Positions 38,273-47,153 of a DNA stretch of 64,000 nt are shown here, in pieces (within the stretch, counting starts at the first letter, position 1; each line of letters opens with the position of its first letter). A program made the translations under genes and the position numbers. This DNA comes from VYFG01 sp965213885 (GTDB lineage Bacteria > Pseudomonadota > Gammaproteobacteria > Arenicellales > Poriferihabitantaceae): NCBI GenBank assembly GCA_965213885.1, contig OZ243919.1, positions 2,728,001 through 2,792,000 on the forward strand, written 5' to 3'. The notes below the pieces were generated by a model that saw only the letters and a list, made by a program, of their open reading frames with translations, was not told the origin of the DNA and made no database searches.

Positions 38273-38390
38273 CGCCCATTCTTGTATCCGGATCGGGCAG
38301 GCACCGGGCCGAAGGTGCATCCACCCCGCGTCGCCCCGGCGGATTCGATCCCGGCACATGCCCGGACCCGCCGGAGGCCTGAGAAACCGG

Positions 38391-39020
38391 TTATCCAACC
38401 ACCACGGTGTAGCTCGGGACCACCGTCTCCGACTCCTCCGCAGTTGCCGGAAACCGCGCCGTCACCATCGCCCGGAGGTGCTCGGGAACCCGGGCGTAGA
38501 GGAAGTCGGACGTGTTCCGTCCCTCTCCTGCCAGGTAGAACTGCGTGGTCAGCACGGACATCCCGGGGGCGGATATCCTGGCATGAATATGGGGCGTGCG
38601 GCCAGGATAGCTGACGGGGCGGATAGTGCGGAAGCGGAATTCTCCTTGCCCCGAAGTGCGGGTGAATCCATAGCCCTGGAACTCCGGCTCGGAGACATCG
38701 CCCCGGTCCCGCGGGTGCTTGTAGGCACCGAAGGCGTCACACTGCCAGATCTCCACCTTCGTGCCGGGGACGGGGTTGCCACTGGTGTCGACCACCTGGC
38801 CGGCAACATGCGCGATGATCCCGGTGGCCAGTCGGGACATCCCTTCCACCTGCACCAGGTCGGCGTCGGCGTCCAGGGGGATTTCCACGGGGTAGAACGG
38901 ACCCGCGGTCTGCCTCGGAGTCGTCCTGGGGGCCGCAAGTGTCCCTGCGGCCGGAACCAGTGCGGCGAGACCCGCCGCCCTGATCAGCGTTCTGCGGGTG
39001 ACCGACAACTTCTGAGTCAT
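38391..39020 (-). CDS. Intradiol ring-cleavage dioxygenase-like protein, Tat-exported
   Basis: A 209-residue protein from ATG 39020 with a twin-arginine leader (VTRRTLIRAAGLAALVPAAG). The mature part is a protocatechuate 3,4-dioxygenase beta-like domain. AGPFYPVEIPLDADADL, WQCDAFGAYKHPRD and RPVSYPGRTPHIHARI supply the two Tyr and two His iron ligands. Exported single-domain relatives exist in many proteobacteria, and their substrates are mostly unknown. No catechol-pathway genes are adjacent. Confidence 0.85.
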   Translation of the reverse strand: MTQKLSVTRRTLIRAAGLAALVPAAGTLAAPRTTPRQTAGPFYPVEIPLDADADLVQVEGMSRLATGIIAHVAGQVVDTSGNPVPGTKVEIWQCDAFGAYKHPRDRGDVSEPEFQGYGFTRTSGQGEFRFRTIRPVSYPGRTPHIHARISAPGMSVLTTQFYLAGEGRNTSDFLYARVPEHLRAMVTARFPATAEESETVVPSYTVVVG

Positions 39021-39246
39021 ACGCAATGGACAGTCCGTCAGACGGGGGGGCGACCATGAACCGGGCATCTGCGGCTTCCCGCCACTCCCTGCGGCACGGA
39101 TATCCAGCGCCGGGCCATGCACAACCTGTGGAGCATGGTGACGATGATAGCATCCCTTCGGGCCTTCATGAAAAGGTGCCCTCTCCAGGGATGAAAACCC
39201 CCCGGAGCTTTCGCCGCGGAGGGTGGTCGAGCGGACAGGCCCGCGG

Positions 39247-39402
39247 CTACTTGATCTTGCCTTCCTTGTAGATGACGTGCTTGCGCACAACGGGATCAAA
39301 TTTCCTGATCTCCATTTTCTCGGTCATGGTGCGCTTGTTCTTGGTCGTGGTGTAGTAATGGCCGGTACCGGCACTGGAATTGAGCTTGATCTTGTCTCGC
39401 AT
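39247..39402 (-). CDS. rpmG: 50S ribosomal protein L33
   Basis: A 51-residue ribosomal protein: MRDKIKLNSSAGTGHYYTTT, then NKRTMTEKMEIRKFDP and ending KEGKIK. It lacks the four-Cys zinc ribbon, so it is the C-minus type. It follows rpmB after 11 bp, the usual rpmB-rpmG operon. Confidence 0.97.
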   Translation of the reverse strand: MRDKIKLNSSAGTGHYYTTTKNKRTMTEKMEIRKFDPVVRKHVIYKEGKIK

Positions 39403-39413
39403 GATGAATCCTC

Positions 39414-39650
39414 TCAGATTTTTTCCCCGCGGGCGCGCATGGCCGACAGGACCGCTTCGATACCCTTCTTGTCGATCAGGCGAAGGCCGGTGGTGGAAAC
39501 CCGCAGTTTCACCCAGCGGTTCTCGTTCTCCACCCAGAAACGGCGGTGATGCAGGTTGGGCTGGAACTTGCGCCGGGTCTTGTTGTGGGCGTGGGACACG
39601 TTATTGCCCATCATCACCTGCTTTCCGGTTACTTGACATACTCTGGCCAT
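39414..39650 (-). CDS. rpmB: 50S ribosomal protein L28
   Basis: A 78-residue ribosomal protein beginning MARVCQVTGKQVMMGNNVSH, with the KTRRKFQPNLHHRRFW core and LRVSTTGLRLIDKKGI. ATG 39650 is chosen on family length; a 7-residue upstream extension is not conserved. First gene of rpmB-rpmG. Confidence 0.97.
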   Translation of the reverse strand: MARVCQVTGKQVMMGNNVSHAHNKTRRKFQPNLHHRRFWVENENRWVKLRVSTTGLRLIDKKGIEAVLSAMRARGEKI

Positions 39651-39827
39651 CGCCCGACTCCTGGGGATCATCTGCTGGATTGTCTCAGGGGCCGCGATTT
39701 ATACCAGAAACAGCCCCTGATGTGTAGTCCGAGATTGCCCGGATCCACGTCCTGACCCGACAATCCACCCCGGATGCACGATGGGAGACTACAATCGCGT
39801 GATGAGCAGTATTCGGCGGATCGCGCA

Positions 39828-40385
39828 ATGTTGACCAATTCCCGGAGTCGCTATGGCCTCGTGGCCGTGCTGCTGCACTGGATCATCGCCGTCGGCGTGA
39901 TCGGGGAATTCGCCCTGGGCCTCTACATGACCGGGTTGGATTACTACGACCCGAAGAGCCAGGCCCTGCCCCATCTCCACGAGAGCATCGGCATACTGCT
40001 GGCGGGTGCGATCCTTCTTCGGATAGTCTGGTCCATCGCAAACCCCCGCCCGGCGCCCGGCAGCGGTGTCGGTCCGCTGGTGCGCGCCGTCTCGAGGCTG
40101 ATCCAGTTCTGCATGCAGGTGCTGCTGGTGGCCATCGTGGTCTTCGGCTACCTGCTGTCCACCGCCGAGGGCGAGGACATCTCCGTATTCGACTGGTTCA
40201 CCCTGCCGGCAGTGGTTGACACGGACATCAAGGGGGAGGAGGACATCTGCCTGCTCCTCCACTACTGGCTGGCCTGGACGGTGGTCGCGCTGGCCTGTCT
40301 GCACATGCTGGGCGCGCTCAAGCACCACTTTGTGGACCGGGACGGAACCCTGCGCAACATGCTGGGTCTCGGCAATGCGGACTGA
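39828..40385 (+). CDS. Cytochrome b561
   Basis: A 185-residue membrane cytochrome with four hydrophobic helices. Heme-ligand His candidates lie in VLLHWIIA, LPHLHESIG, LLLHYWLAW and CLHMLGALKHH. ATG 39828 was chosen; the longer reading from 39774 has no signal. Such proteins move electrons between quinol and periplasmic acceptors or superoxide. It is followed by a YceI gene, a pairing common in proteobacteria. Confidence 0.92.
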   Translation: MLTNSRSRYGLVAVLLHWIIAVGVIGEFALGLYMTGLDYYDPKSQALPHLHESIGILLAGAILLRIVWSIANPRPAPGSGVGPLVRAVSRLIQFCMQVLLVAIVVFGYLLSTAEGEDISVFDWFTLPAVVDTDIKGEEDICLLLHYWLAWTVVALACLHMLGALKHHFVDRDGTLRNMLGLGNAD

Positions 40386-40421
40386 GGCTGGTATATTTCA
40401 GTAAATCAAGAGACTTTGACC

Positions 40422-41018
40422 ATGCTTTCCCACCAGACCGTAACCAGAAACAGCGCCCTGGTCCTGCTGGCGCTGGCGTTCTCGCTGGCCGTGCAATCCG
40501 CCCAGTCTGCGGACTACGCAATGGATATCAAGGGCAAGCACGCCTTCATCCGCTTCAAGGTGTCCCACCTGGGATTCAGCTACGTTCTCGGCGAGTTCCC
40601 GGATTTCACCGGCCGCTTCAACTGGGACGCCGACGACCCCTCGGCGGCTTCCGTGGAGGTGGACATCGAAACCGCTACCGTGGAAACCCACCACGCCAAG
40701 CGCAACGTCCACCTCCGCGGCAAGGACTTCCTGCATGTCAAGAAATACCCCACCGCCAGGTTCGTCAGCACGGGCTACGAGGAAACCGGCAGGGGCGAGG
40801 GCCTGCTTACCGGTAATCTGACCCTGCGCGGCGTCACCCACCCTGTCACCCTGGAAATGCGGCGGGTGGGCGAGGGCAAGGATCCCTGGGGCACGTACCG
40901 CGCCGGATTTGAGGGCACCACCACCATCACCATGGCCGACTTCGGCATCGACTACAATCTGGGCCCCGCCTCCCGCACCGCGGAGATCTACTTCACGATC
41001 GAGGGCATTCGCCAGTAG
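40422..41018 (+). CDS. YceI-family periplasmic protein
   Basis: A 198-residue protein. Signal peptide (SALVLLALAFSLAVQSAQSA) and lipocalin-like YceI domain: IRFKVSHLGFSYVLGEFPDF, DIETATVETHHAKRNVHLRG, RFVSTGYEETG, TLRGVTHPVTLEM, DFGIDYNLG. The family binds isoprenoid quinones or lipids, and physiological roles vary. It follows cytochrome b561 by 36 bp in the same direction, supporting one operon. Confidence 0.92.
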   Translation: MLSHQTVTRNSALVLLALAFSLAVQSAQSADYAMDIKGKHAFIRFKVSHLGFSYVLGEFPDFTGRFNWDADDPSAASVEVDIETATVETHHAKRNVHLRGKDFLHVKKYPTARFVSTGYEETGRGEGLLTGNLTLRGVTHPVTLEMRRVGEGKDPWGTYRAGFEGTTTITMADFGIDYNLGPASRTAEIYFTIEGIRQ

Positions 41019-41092
41019 CACGCCGACCGAATCCGCCGGCTCCCGGACGTGGCGCTGGATCGAAACGGGAGCGTCCGCCGGCGCCGGTGGGG

Positions 41093-42661
41093 TCAGGTGT
41101 TGATCTTGAGCGCGATCCGGGTCGCCTCGGTATTGTCGGAATCCGCCTGCGCGACCAGTTCCGCCAACAACTGGCGGGCGTAGGAAAGCTGCTCCTCTCC
41201 GAGTTCGGTGTACTGTGCGTGGCTGGCGCCACGGAACACGTCCACCGCGGCCCCGATTTCCGCCACGGCACTGTCCGCGATCTCGAGATCACCGGTCATG
41301 GCTGCCAACTCCCGCCGGGCCACGCCCAGGTTCGCCTTGGCCATGGCCCAGGTCATCGGCACCTTCTCCCGGGTCCATTCCAGCAGCGTGTTCCCGTAGG
41401 CCTCGGCGGCCTGCCGCATGATGTCCGGATCTTCCTCGCGCTGAGCCAGCTTCTGCAGCGCTGCACCCAGGTTGTTGTGGGTCATGGCCCACTCCCCGGG
41501 CAGGCGGTCACGGGGACGCTCGGCCAGGGCGCTCCTGTAGGCCGCCACCGCCTGCTCCAGGGTGCGTGGCCCCCGACGGTGCTCCCCGAGAGCCCGCAGC
41601 GCGGAACCGAGATTGTCCATGGCGGCGGCCCAGTCCAGCGGCACCGTTCCCCGGGTCCAGACCCGTAACACACCCTTGTAGGCCTCCACGGCGCGTTTCA
41701 GGACCTTGGGATCCTTGTTTTTCCGTCCGAGCGACTGCAGCACCGCCGCCTGGTTGTTCATCGTTGAAGCCCAGTCCCGGGGCATCCGTTCCTCGCTGCG
41801 CAGGGCAAGCGCCTGCCCGAACGCCTCCAGCGCATGATTGAGCAGTCCATCGTCCGCCTGCCGCTGTCCCAGCGAGCCCAGGGCATTCCCGAGGCCGTTC
41901 TGCGCGGCCGCCCACTCAACCGGGGCGGTTTCTGGGTCACGAAGGTCCAGCGCCTCGCGGAATGCGTCGATGGCGTCCTCGAGATAACGTGTGCCCATGC
42001 GGCGCTGGCCAACGATACCGAGCACGTTGCCCAGGCTTTCGAGGCTGCCGGCACGGTATTGCGGGCATCCGCATTCCTCCGCGAGCGGCAGGGCACGGGT
42101 TCGCAGCAGATCGATCGAGGCCGTCAGCGCGGTGTCATCATCAAATTCCCGCCCATGGTCCTCAAGCAATGTCGCCTGAAGCTGGACAAGCTGCCACTGC
42201 CGGGGCGCGGAAAGGCCCGGCGTGCCTGCAGCCCGGCGGCAGAGGTCCGCCGCCGCCAGGTGGTCCTGGCCTGACGCGGCAGCCAGCGCGCGGCATTCAA
42301 GCACCGATGCCAGCGCCGCGGGGCCGGCGGAAGCAGCCGCCCGCTCCAGGTCCCCGAGGCGGGAAACCAGTTCCGGGGGGGGGATCGCCCTGCCGGTTTC
42401 CAGAATGCCTGCCAGAACCCCGGCGGCCTCTGTGACGCCGCCCGGGTTCGCGAAGTCCGCAGACAGTTCCGACAGCCTGTCCCAAAGGGTCACGAGCCTC
42501 CGGTATCCCGCCTCCAGGAGGCTGGATACCTGGATGGGGCGGACACCCCGGGCGGTAATGCATGCCAGCAGCGGCCCGAGCGCCTCCGGCGACGCGTCGA
42601 GGTTCCTCGAGGCCGTTTCGAGTGCTGCCCTTTCATGGTCAGGGATGTCGGTTGGGACCAT
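41093..42661 (-). CDS. Tetratricopeptide-repeat protein
   Basis: A 522-residue helical protein from ATG 42661. The C-terminal two thirds contain at least four copies of a roughly 50-residue unit with consensus PxxWAxxxNNLGxAL-LG...LxxAVxAYxxAL (for example PVEWAAAQNGLGNALGSLG, PLDWAAAMDNLGSALRALG, PGEWAMTHNNLGAALQKL). This repeat type is often attached to CHAT or other effector domains, but none is present here. There is no signal peptide. Function is unknown; it is downstream of aprA in the same orientation, separated by a hairpin. Confidence 0.75.
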   Translation of the reverse strand: MVPTDIPDHERAALETASRNLDASPEALGPLLACITARGVRPIQVSSLLEAGYRRLVTLWDRLSELSADFANPGGVTEAAGVLAGILETGRAIPPPELVSRLGDLERAAASAGPAALASVLECRALAAASGQDHLAAADLCRRAAGTPGLSAPRQWQLVQLQATLLEDHGREFDDDTALTASIDLLRTRALPLAEECGCPQYRAGSLESLGNVLGIVGQRRMGTRYLEDAIDAFREALDLRDPETAPVEWAAAQNGLGNALGSLGQRQADDGLLNHALEAFGQALALRSEERMPRDWASTMNNQAAVLQSLGRKNKDPKVLKRAVEAYKGVLRVWTRGTVPLDWAAAMDNLGSALRALGEHRRGPRTLEQAVAAYRSALAERPRDRLPGEWAMTHNNLGAALQKLAQREEDPDIMRQAAEAYGNTLLEWTREKVPMTWAMAKANLGVARRELAAMTGDLEIADSAVAEIGAAVDVFRGASHAQYTELGEEQLSYARQLLAELVAQADSDNTEATRIALKINT

Positions 42662-42809
42662 ATCGTTGCCGCAAATTTGTGAGAGCCGAACGGCCGAAAT
42701 ACGGGGAGATCGGGCGCCTTGCCGCCACGCACCCACCCAAACCCGGCGGATGCGCCGGAACGGCTCCGGCCAGGAAGACGCCGGCCGCGGGTTGCACCGG
42801 CGGGAACAC

Positions 42810-42836
42810 CCCGGGCGGAAAACCCTACCGCCCGGG
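42810..42836 (-). terminator. Hairpin downstream of aprA
   Basis: A 9-bp perfect stem (CCCGGGCGG/CCGCCCGGG) with a 9-nt loop lies 24 nt past the aprA stop. It lacks a T-run on the minus strand, so it is a probable but not canonical terminator. Confidence 0.5.
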
Positions 42837-42859
42837 TCGCGGCCATCCCCGAAGACGGG

Positions 42860-44692
42860 TCAGTCGACGATATGATAGACCGGCGCCTTCTCCATGGTCC
42901 ATTCACCGGATTCGGGATCCCGGCGGGACAGTGTCAGCGCGTGCCAGTTCTCGTCGTCCAGCTTCATGAAATCGCCGCGGTAATAATACCCCGGCCAGCG
43001 CGTCTCCTCGCGGAACAGGGTGTGCTGGACCACGCATTCGGATGCGATGGTGCGATGTCTCAACTCCCAGGCCCGCTGCAGCTGGTGCAGATCTTCGGCG
43101 CCGATGTGGTCGAGGTCTTCCTGCAGGGTTTTCAGCAGATGCATGCCCCTCAGCAGCATCGGCTCGTTGGTCATGTAGTTGTTGCTGATGCCACCGGCAT
43201 ATTCATCCATGATCTTCTCCAGGCGCTGCAGGCCGTGGATCGGAAGGATATAGCTCGGCGAGACGGTGCCTCCGACAATCTCGTTGCGCCCGACCTCGTA
43301 GTTCTCCAGCGGCTTGTATACGGTGGATTTGAGGTCCTCGAACTGCTTGTCGGAAATCTTGATGTCATCCTTGCCGTGGTCGCGGACGAACCGGACTGCG
43401 GCCTTCGCCGCCAGCCGGCCTTCGGTGAAGGAGCCGGAAGAAAAGGCGTGGGCCGTACCGCCGAGGGCGTCCCCGGCGCCAAAGAGGCCTTCTACCGTCA
43501 TCATCCGGTTGTAGCCCCAGTAGTACTCGTCCGGAGAGACGTCCTCCGGGCCGCTTGCCCATGCGCCGGAGCAGGTCGCGTGGGAACCCATGACATAGGG
43601 CTCCGAGGTGGTCAGTTCCGGATTGGTGTACTTGGGATCGATATCCTGGGACGCCCAGACCACGGCCTGTCCCACGGTCATGCCCAGGAAGTTTTCCCAG
43701 CCGATGACCTCCTTGTGGGGGTCCTGGAAGGCTTCCTTGGTCACCATGTGGATCGGACCCCGGCCCGCCTTCATCTCCTCGATGAAAGCGTGGTTCCTGA
43801 GGCAGGTCGGCGTCGGGTGATGGTCAATGTACTCACCCACCAGATTCTTGGTGTGATCGTACCATTTGGACTCGTACTCCTCGCCATAGGCGTTCTGGGT
43901 GTAGGTTTTCAGGTGCAGGAAGTAGGCGCCCACGGGACCGTAACCGTCCTTGAAACGGCACAGCACGATACGGTTCTCCATCTGGGTCATCTTCGCGCCG
44001 GCCAGGATCGGCAGGGCATAGGCGGAGGCAGAACTCCAGGGCGCGTACCAGGTGCGGCCCATGCCCTCGCCCACGGAACGCGGCTTGAAGATATGGGAGG
44101 CGCCGCCGGCGCCCACGATCACCGCCTTGGCGCGGAACACGTGGAAATCCCCTGTACGGACATTGAATCCCACGGCGCCGCCCACCCGGTTGGGGCGGTT
44201 CTCGTCCATCAGCAGATGGGTCACCATGATGCGGTTGTAGATCTTGTCCGCAGACTTGCGCGCGGCCTCCGCCACGATGGGCTTGTAGCTCTCGCCATGG
44301 ATCATGATCTGCCACTTGCCTTCACGCTGGTAGCGGCCGTTTTCCGGATCTCGCATCAGCGGCAGGCCCCACTCCTCGAACTTGTGCACGGTGGAGTCGA
44401 CATGCCGTGCCATGTCGTAGGCGAGGTCCTCGCGCACCATGCCCATGAGGTCGTTGCGCGCATACCGGACATGGTCCTCGGGCTGGTTTTCGTCCCACTG
44501 CATGCCCATGTAGCAATTGATGGCATAGAGTCCCTGCGCCACGGCGCCGGAACGGTCGATGTTCGCCTTTTCGGCCACGACGATCTTGAGGTCGCGTCCC
44601 CAGTAGCGCGACTCGTAGGCCGCACCGGTGCCGCCCATTCCGCCGCCGACGACCAGGATATCGCAATCCTCGAATACGGTTTTGAATCCCAT
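42860..44692 (-). CDS. aprA: Adenylylsulfate reductase alpha subunit AprA
   Basis: A 610-residue flavoprotein. The FAD-binding CDILVVGGGMGGTGAAYESRYW start is followed by EKANIDRSGAVAQGLYAINC. Family motifs include NDLMGMVREDLAYDMARHVD, IVGAGGASHIFKPR, PTPTCLRNHAFIEEM and YWGYNRMMTVEGLFGAGDALGG. In sulfur oxidisers the enzyme runs toward APS, converting sulfite plus AMP. Its ATG overlaps the aprB stop by one base (TGATG). The aprMBA gene order, with no qmo genes next to it, is that of sulfur-oxidising rather than sulfate-reducing bacteria. Confidence 0.97.
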   Translation of the reverse strand: MGFKTVFEDCDILVVGGGMGGTGAAYESRYWGRDLKIVVAEKANIDRSGAVAQGLYAINCYMGMQWDENQPEDHVRYARNDLMGMVREDLAYDMARHVDSTVHKFEEWGLPLMRDPENGRYQREGKWQIMIHGESYKPIVAEAARKSADKIYNRIMVTHLLMDENRPNRVGGAVGFNVRTGDFHVFRAKAVIVGAGGASHIFKPRSVGEGMGRTWYAPWSSASAYALPILAGAKMTQMENRIVLCRFKDGYGPVGAYFLHLKTYTQNAYGEEYESKWYDHTKNLVGEYIDHHPTPTCLRNHAFIEEMKAGRGPIHMVTKEAFQDPHKEVIGWENFLGMTVGQAVVWASQDIDPKYTNPELTTSEPYVMGSHATCSGAWASGPEDVSPDEYYWGYNRMMTVEGLFGAGDALGGTAHAFSSGSFTEGRLAAKAAVRFVRDHGKDDIKISDKQFEDLKSTVYKPLENYEVGRNEIVGGTVSPSYILPIHGLQRLEKIMDEYAGGISNNYMTNEPMLLRGMHLLKTLQEDLDHIGAEDLHQLQRAWELRHRTIASECVVQHTLFREETRWPGYYYRGDFMKLDDENWHALTLSRRDPESGEWTMEKAPVYHIVD

Positions 44693-45162
44693 CAGTAGTA
44701 GACCCCTTGCTTGAATTTGGATTTGTCGATGGTCGGCAGACCGGTATCGATATTCAGGGCATCCGGCTCATAGCACAGCAACTGGGACTCGAGCGCCTCC
44801 TCGCCGGGTACCGCGAGGTCCGCGAGCCGCGGAATCTTCTCGCCCCAGGGCTCCGTCGTGATGGGGGAGATGAAGTTCTTCTCCCGACCGTCGCGGAACT
44901 TGATACGCCAGGAAATCGTTCCCTTCTCCTCCTCCCGCAGAACGCGCACGCTGTGGCCGAGCGGCGCGAAATCCGCGTAGCCCCGGCAGTCAATGGCATT
45001 CTGCGGACAGGCCTTCACGCAGGAGTAGCACTCCCAGCACATGTTCGGCTCGATGTTGAGCGCACGCCTGTAGGTCTTGTCGATGTGCATGATGTCCGAA
45101 GGACAGATGTCCACGCAATGGCCGCAGCCATCGCAGCGTGTCATGTATACAAATGTTGGCAT
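44692..45162 (-). CDS. aprB: Adenylylsulfate reductase beta subunit AprB
   Basis: A 156-residue iron-sulfur protein with two [4Fe-4S] clusters: RCDGCGHCVDICPSDI at the N-terminus and CWECYSCVKACPQNAIDC. The C-terminal tail (ESQLLCYEPDALNIDTGLP) wraps AprA in known structures. It transfers electrons between the AprA flavin and the membrane partner. The stop overlaps the aprA start. Confidence 0.97.
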   Translation of the reverse strand: MPTFVYMTRCDGCGHCVDICPSDIMHIDKTYRRALNIEPNMCWECYSCVKACPQNAIDCRGYADFAPLGHSVRVLREEEKGTISWRIKFRDGREKNFISPITTEPWGEKIPRLADLAVPGEEALESQLLCYEPDALNIDTGLPTIDKSKFKQGVYY

Positions 45163-45235
45163 GGTATTCGTTCGTCAGTAGTTGATCGGTTCGTTGCGGC
45201 CGGGCTGCCGGCCGCCCGGTGGCGGGAAGTCGCGT

Positions 45236-46030
45236 TCAATAATGCCGCGGCAATTCCCTCTTGATGCCGAGCCCGAACTTGGCCGGGGCATCCGCCGGCG
45301 GCGGCAGGTTGCTCCGCGAGCCGTCGGCATCCGCCACGCGCTTCTGGTACGCGGCGGCGGGCTTGAAGAACATGTGGGCGAACTTCGACCACGGGACACC
45401 GCCGAACAGCACCAAGGCGGCGATGATGAACAACAGGAAGAACAGCCAGGAGAGGGTGGCGGCGCCAACGTTCAGGAAGAAGGACCAGATGAGGGCGAAT
45501 GTGGTGCACGCCACAAGCGAGACCACGAACATGTCCGCCGGCATGAAACGGAACGGGGAATTGCCCTCGGCGGCGACATCTACGCGGATGAAGAACCAGA
45601 ACCAGTAACCCCCTCCGCAAACCATCAGGGCGCCGAGATGCCACAGCAGCGGATGGATGGCGGGCGTGGCGGCGCCGGGTTCGCCGTAGCCGAATATCAT
45701 GGTGCAGGAAGTGAGCACGAACAGGATGAACCCGTACATGGTCAGCAGGTGGGCCAGACGCCGGCGGGGGTTGCAGAACTCTCCCGAGGCGAGGACATCA
45801 TGGGCCGCCGTCGCGACCGCGATCCCGATTTTCTCCCCACCGCCGACCTCGCGCGAGCCGGCGGCCTTCTCCCGCTTCATGTTCTGGAAGAAGTACTTCG
45901 CACTTTTCTTGTGGATCACGTCAAAGATCGTGCCCGCCACCACCAGCAGGAACATGACGACCACGAAGGTCTTCATGGCAGAAGGTGGGATCGTCGCCGA
46001 AATCTCGGCGAAAGGGTTGTTTGTCAACAT
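45236..46030 (-). CDS. aprM: Adenylylsulfate reductase membrane anchor AprM
   Basis: A 264-residue membrane protein with about five hydrophobic helices (MKTFVVVMFLLVVAGTIFDV, HLLTMYGFILFVLTSCTMIF, ALMVCGGGYWFWFFIRVD, FVVSLVACTTFALIWSFFLN, LSWLFFLLFIIAALVLFGGV). A conserved HLGALMVCGGG His and a cytoplasmic tail follow. Encoded just before aprB, it is taken as AprM, the proposed quinone-linked anchor of Apr in purple sulfur bacteria. Identification rests on gene order and topology. Confidence 0.88.
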   Translation of the reverse strand: MLTNNPFAEISATIPPSAMKTFVVVMFLLVVAGTIFDVIHKKSAKYFFQNMKREKAAGSREVGGGEKIGIAVATAAHDVLASGEFCNPRRRLAHLLTMYGFILFVLTSCTMIFGYGEPGAATPAIHPLLWHLGALMVCGGGYWFWFFIRVDVAAEGNSPFRFMPADMFVVSLVACTTFALIWSFFLNVGAATLSWLFFLLFIIAALVLFGGVPWSKFAHMFFKPAAAYQKRVADADGSRSNLPPPADAPAKFGLGIKRELPRHY

Positions 46031-46139
46031 GGGAAATGGGCTCTTTTCAGGGTATCAGGCACCGGGCCATGAAACGTTTGTCCAACAGATGATTGTGTGC
46101 GAACCGCCGTCGCGGTTCAAACGGAGGTGTTTTATGTGG

Positions 46140-46160
46140 CCTATAAAGGCGCTTTATAGG
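46140..46160. repeat. Perfect inverted repeat upstream of aprM
   Basis: CCTATAAA and TTTATAGG flank GGCGC, about 110 bp upstream of the aprM start. It is an AT-rich site in a GC-rich region and could be an operator for aprMBA; no T-run makes a terminator unlikely. Confidence 0.45.
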
Positions 46161-46264
46161 AAACCCTAAAGATTCATCGCCTATCCAAGCACTCAAGCGT
46201 AATTCGAAATGCATTAACCTTGGCGTCCGCGATTGCCGCAACATTACTTTGCGCAGTCGAATTG

Positions 46265-46600
46265 CTATTGTGTGGCTGCCTGTGCTCGATCCGTATTCAT
46301 CACATCGTGCAGTCCGCTGTCCGCATCCAGGGTCGGCAGCTGGGCAATCGCCGGGCCGCTCTTCCGCTCCGCGAGCCGGAGCTCGTAGAGCTTCTGGAGG
46401 TTGAGCCAGAACTCCCCCGAGGTGCCGAAGAAGCGCCCCAAGCGCAATGCCGTGTCGCCGGTGATCGAGCGTCGGCCGTTCAATATCTCGGTAATGCGGT
46501 TCACCGGCACCTCAATGCGCCGCGCCAACTCCGCCGCGCTCATGTCGAGCGCATCGAGATCTTCGCGCAGGGTCTCGCCCGGATGGATGGGTTCGCGCAT
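46265..46600 (-). CDS. HigA-family antitoxin
   Basis: A 111-residue XRE-fold antitoxin: REPIHPGETLREDLDALDMS, AAELARRIEVPVNRITEILN, GRRSITGDTALRLGRFFG. ATG 46600 is chosen because GAGGAGG lies six bases upstream. It follows the toxin gene after 16 bp, the reversed (toxin-first) order typical of higBA. It neutralises the toxin and represses the operon. Confidence 0.92.
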   Translation of the reverse strand: MREPIHPGETLREDLDALDMSAAELARRIEVPVNRITEILNGRRSITGDTALRLGRFFGTSGEFWLNLQKLYELRLAERKSGPAIAQLPTLDADSGLHDVMNTDRAQAATQ

Positions 46601-46616
46601 GACTTGCCTCCTCAAA

Positions 46617-46898
46617 CTAATGGTAGTCCACGATTTCCACTTCGGTCGGGCCGGGACTTCCCTCGGGCCACTTGAAGCAGATCCGCCATTGGTCGTTGAT
46701 GCGGATGCTCCACTGCCCCTTGCGTCGTCCCTTGAGCGCCTCCAGACGGTTGCCGGGCCTGGCCAGGTCGCCCGGGCTCGTGGCCGCGTCGAGCTGGTCG
46801 AGCTTGCGAGAGGCGGTCCGGGCGAACCCGGAAAACACCACGACCCGGCGACCCTCGTAGAATGCTCCAGTCTTCTTGTCCGAGAAGCCGACGATCAA
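46617..46898 (-). CDS. HigB-family RelE-type toxin
   Basis: A 93-residue mRNA interferase of the RelE superfamily. It begins IVGFSDKKTGAFYEGRR and contains ARPGNRLEALKGRRKGQWSI and NDQWRICFKW, the standard HigB signature. The start is a TTG at 46898; no ATG precedes the conserved N-terminus. It is expected to cleave ribosome-bound mRNA. First gene of the higBA pair. Confidence 0.9.
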   Translation of the reverse strand: MIVGFSDKKTGAFYEGRRVVVFSGFARTASRKLDQLDAATSPGDLARPGNRLEALKGRRKGQWSIRINDQWRICFKWPEGSPGPTEVEIVDYH

Positions 46899-47153
46899 AA
46901 CGCTTTCCGTTCCCGGAGCAGCCGCATCGGCTTCACACTAGCGAAAAATCCGCATTACGTCAAGCATAATGCACCTCTATTACTGAGGCCGCAGTTTTTG
47001 CACACAAGATACAGTTTACCACGGCACATCCTAACGCTTGCTCACATCTTCAAACTTGCCCTTGAGCATGTTTTTCTCCGATTTCTCTGTAGTTGCGGTC
47101 GTAAGCATGCCGGCGAAAGATCGGCGCATGGCCGCGCGAGAGACATGCATCCA
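46899..47153. other. Intergenic stretch between toxin-antitoxin pairs
   Basis: 255 bases with noticeably lower GC content and no recognised gene; it may hold the higBA promoter. Confidence 0.4.

Noticed and set aside
42719..44698. A 659-codon plus-strand frame opposite aprA
   Set aside because: Shadow frame; aprA on the minus strand is unambiguous.
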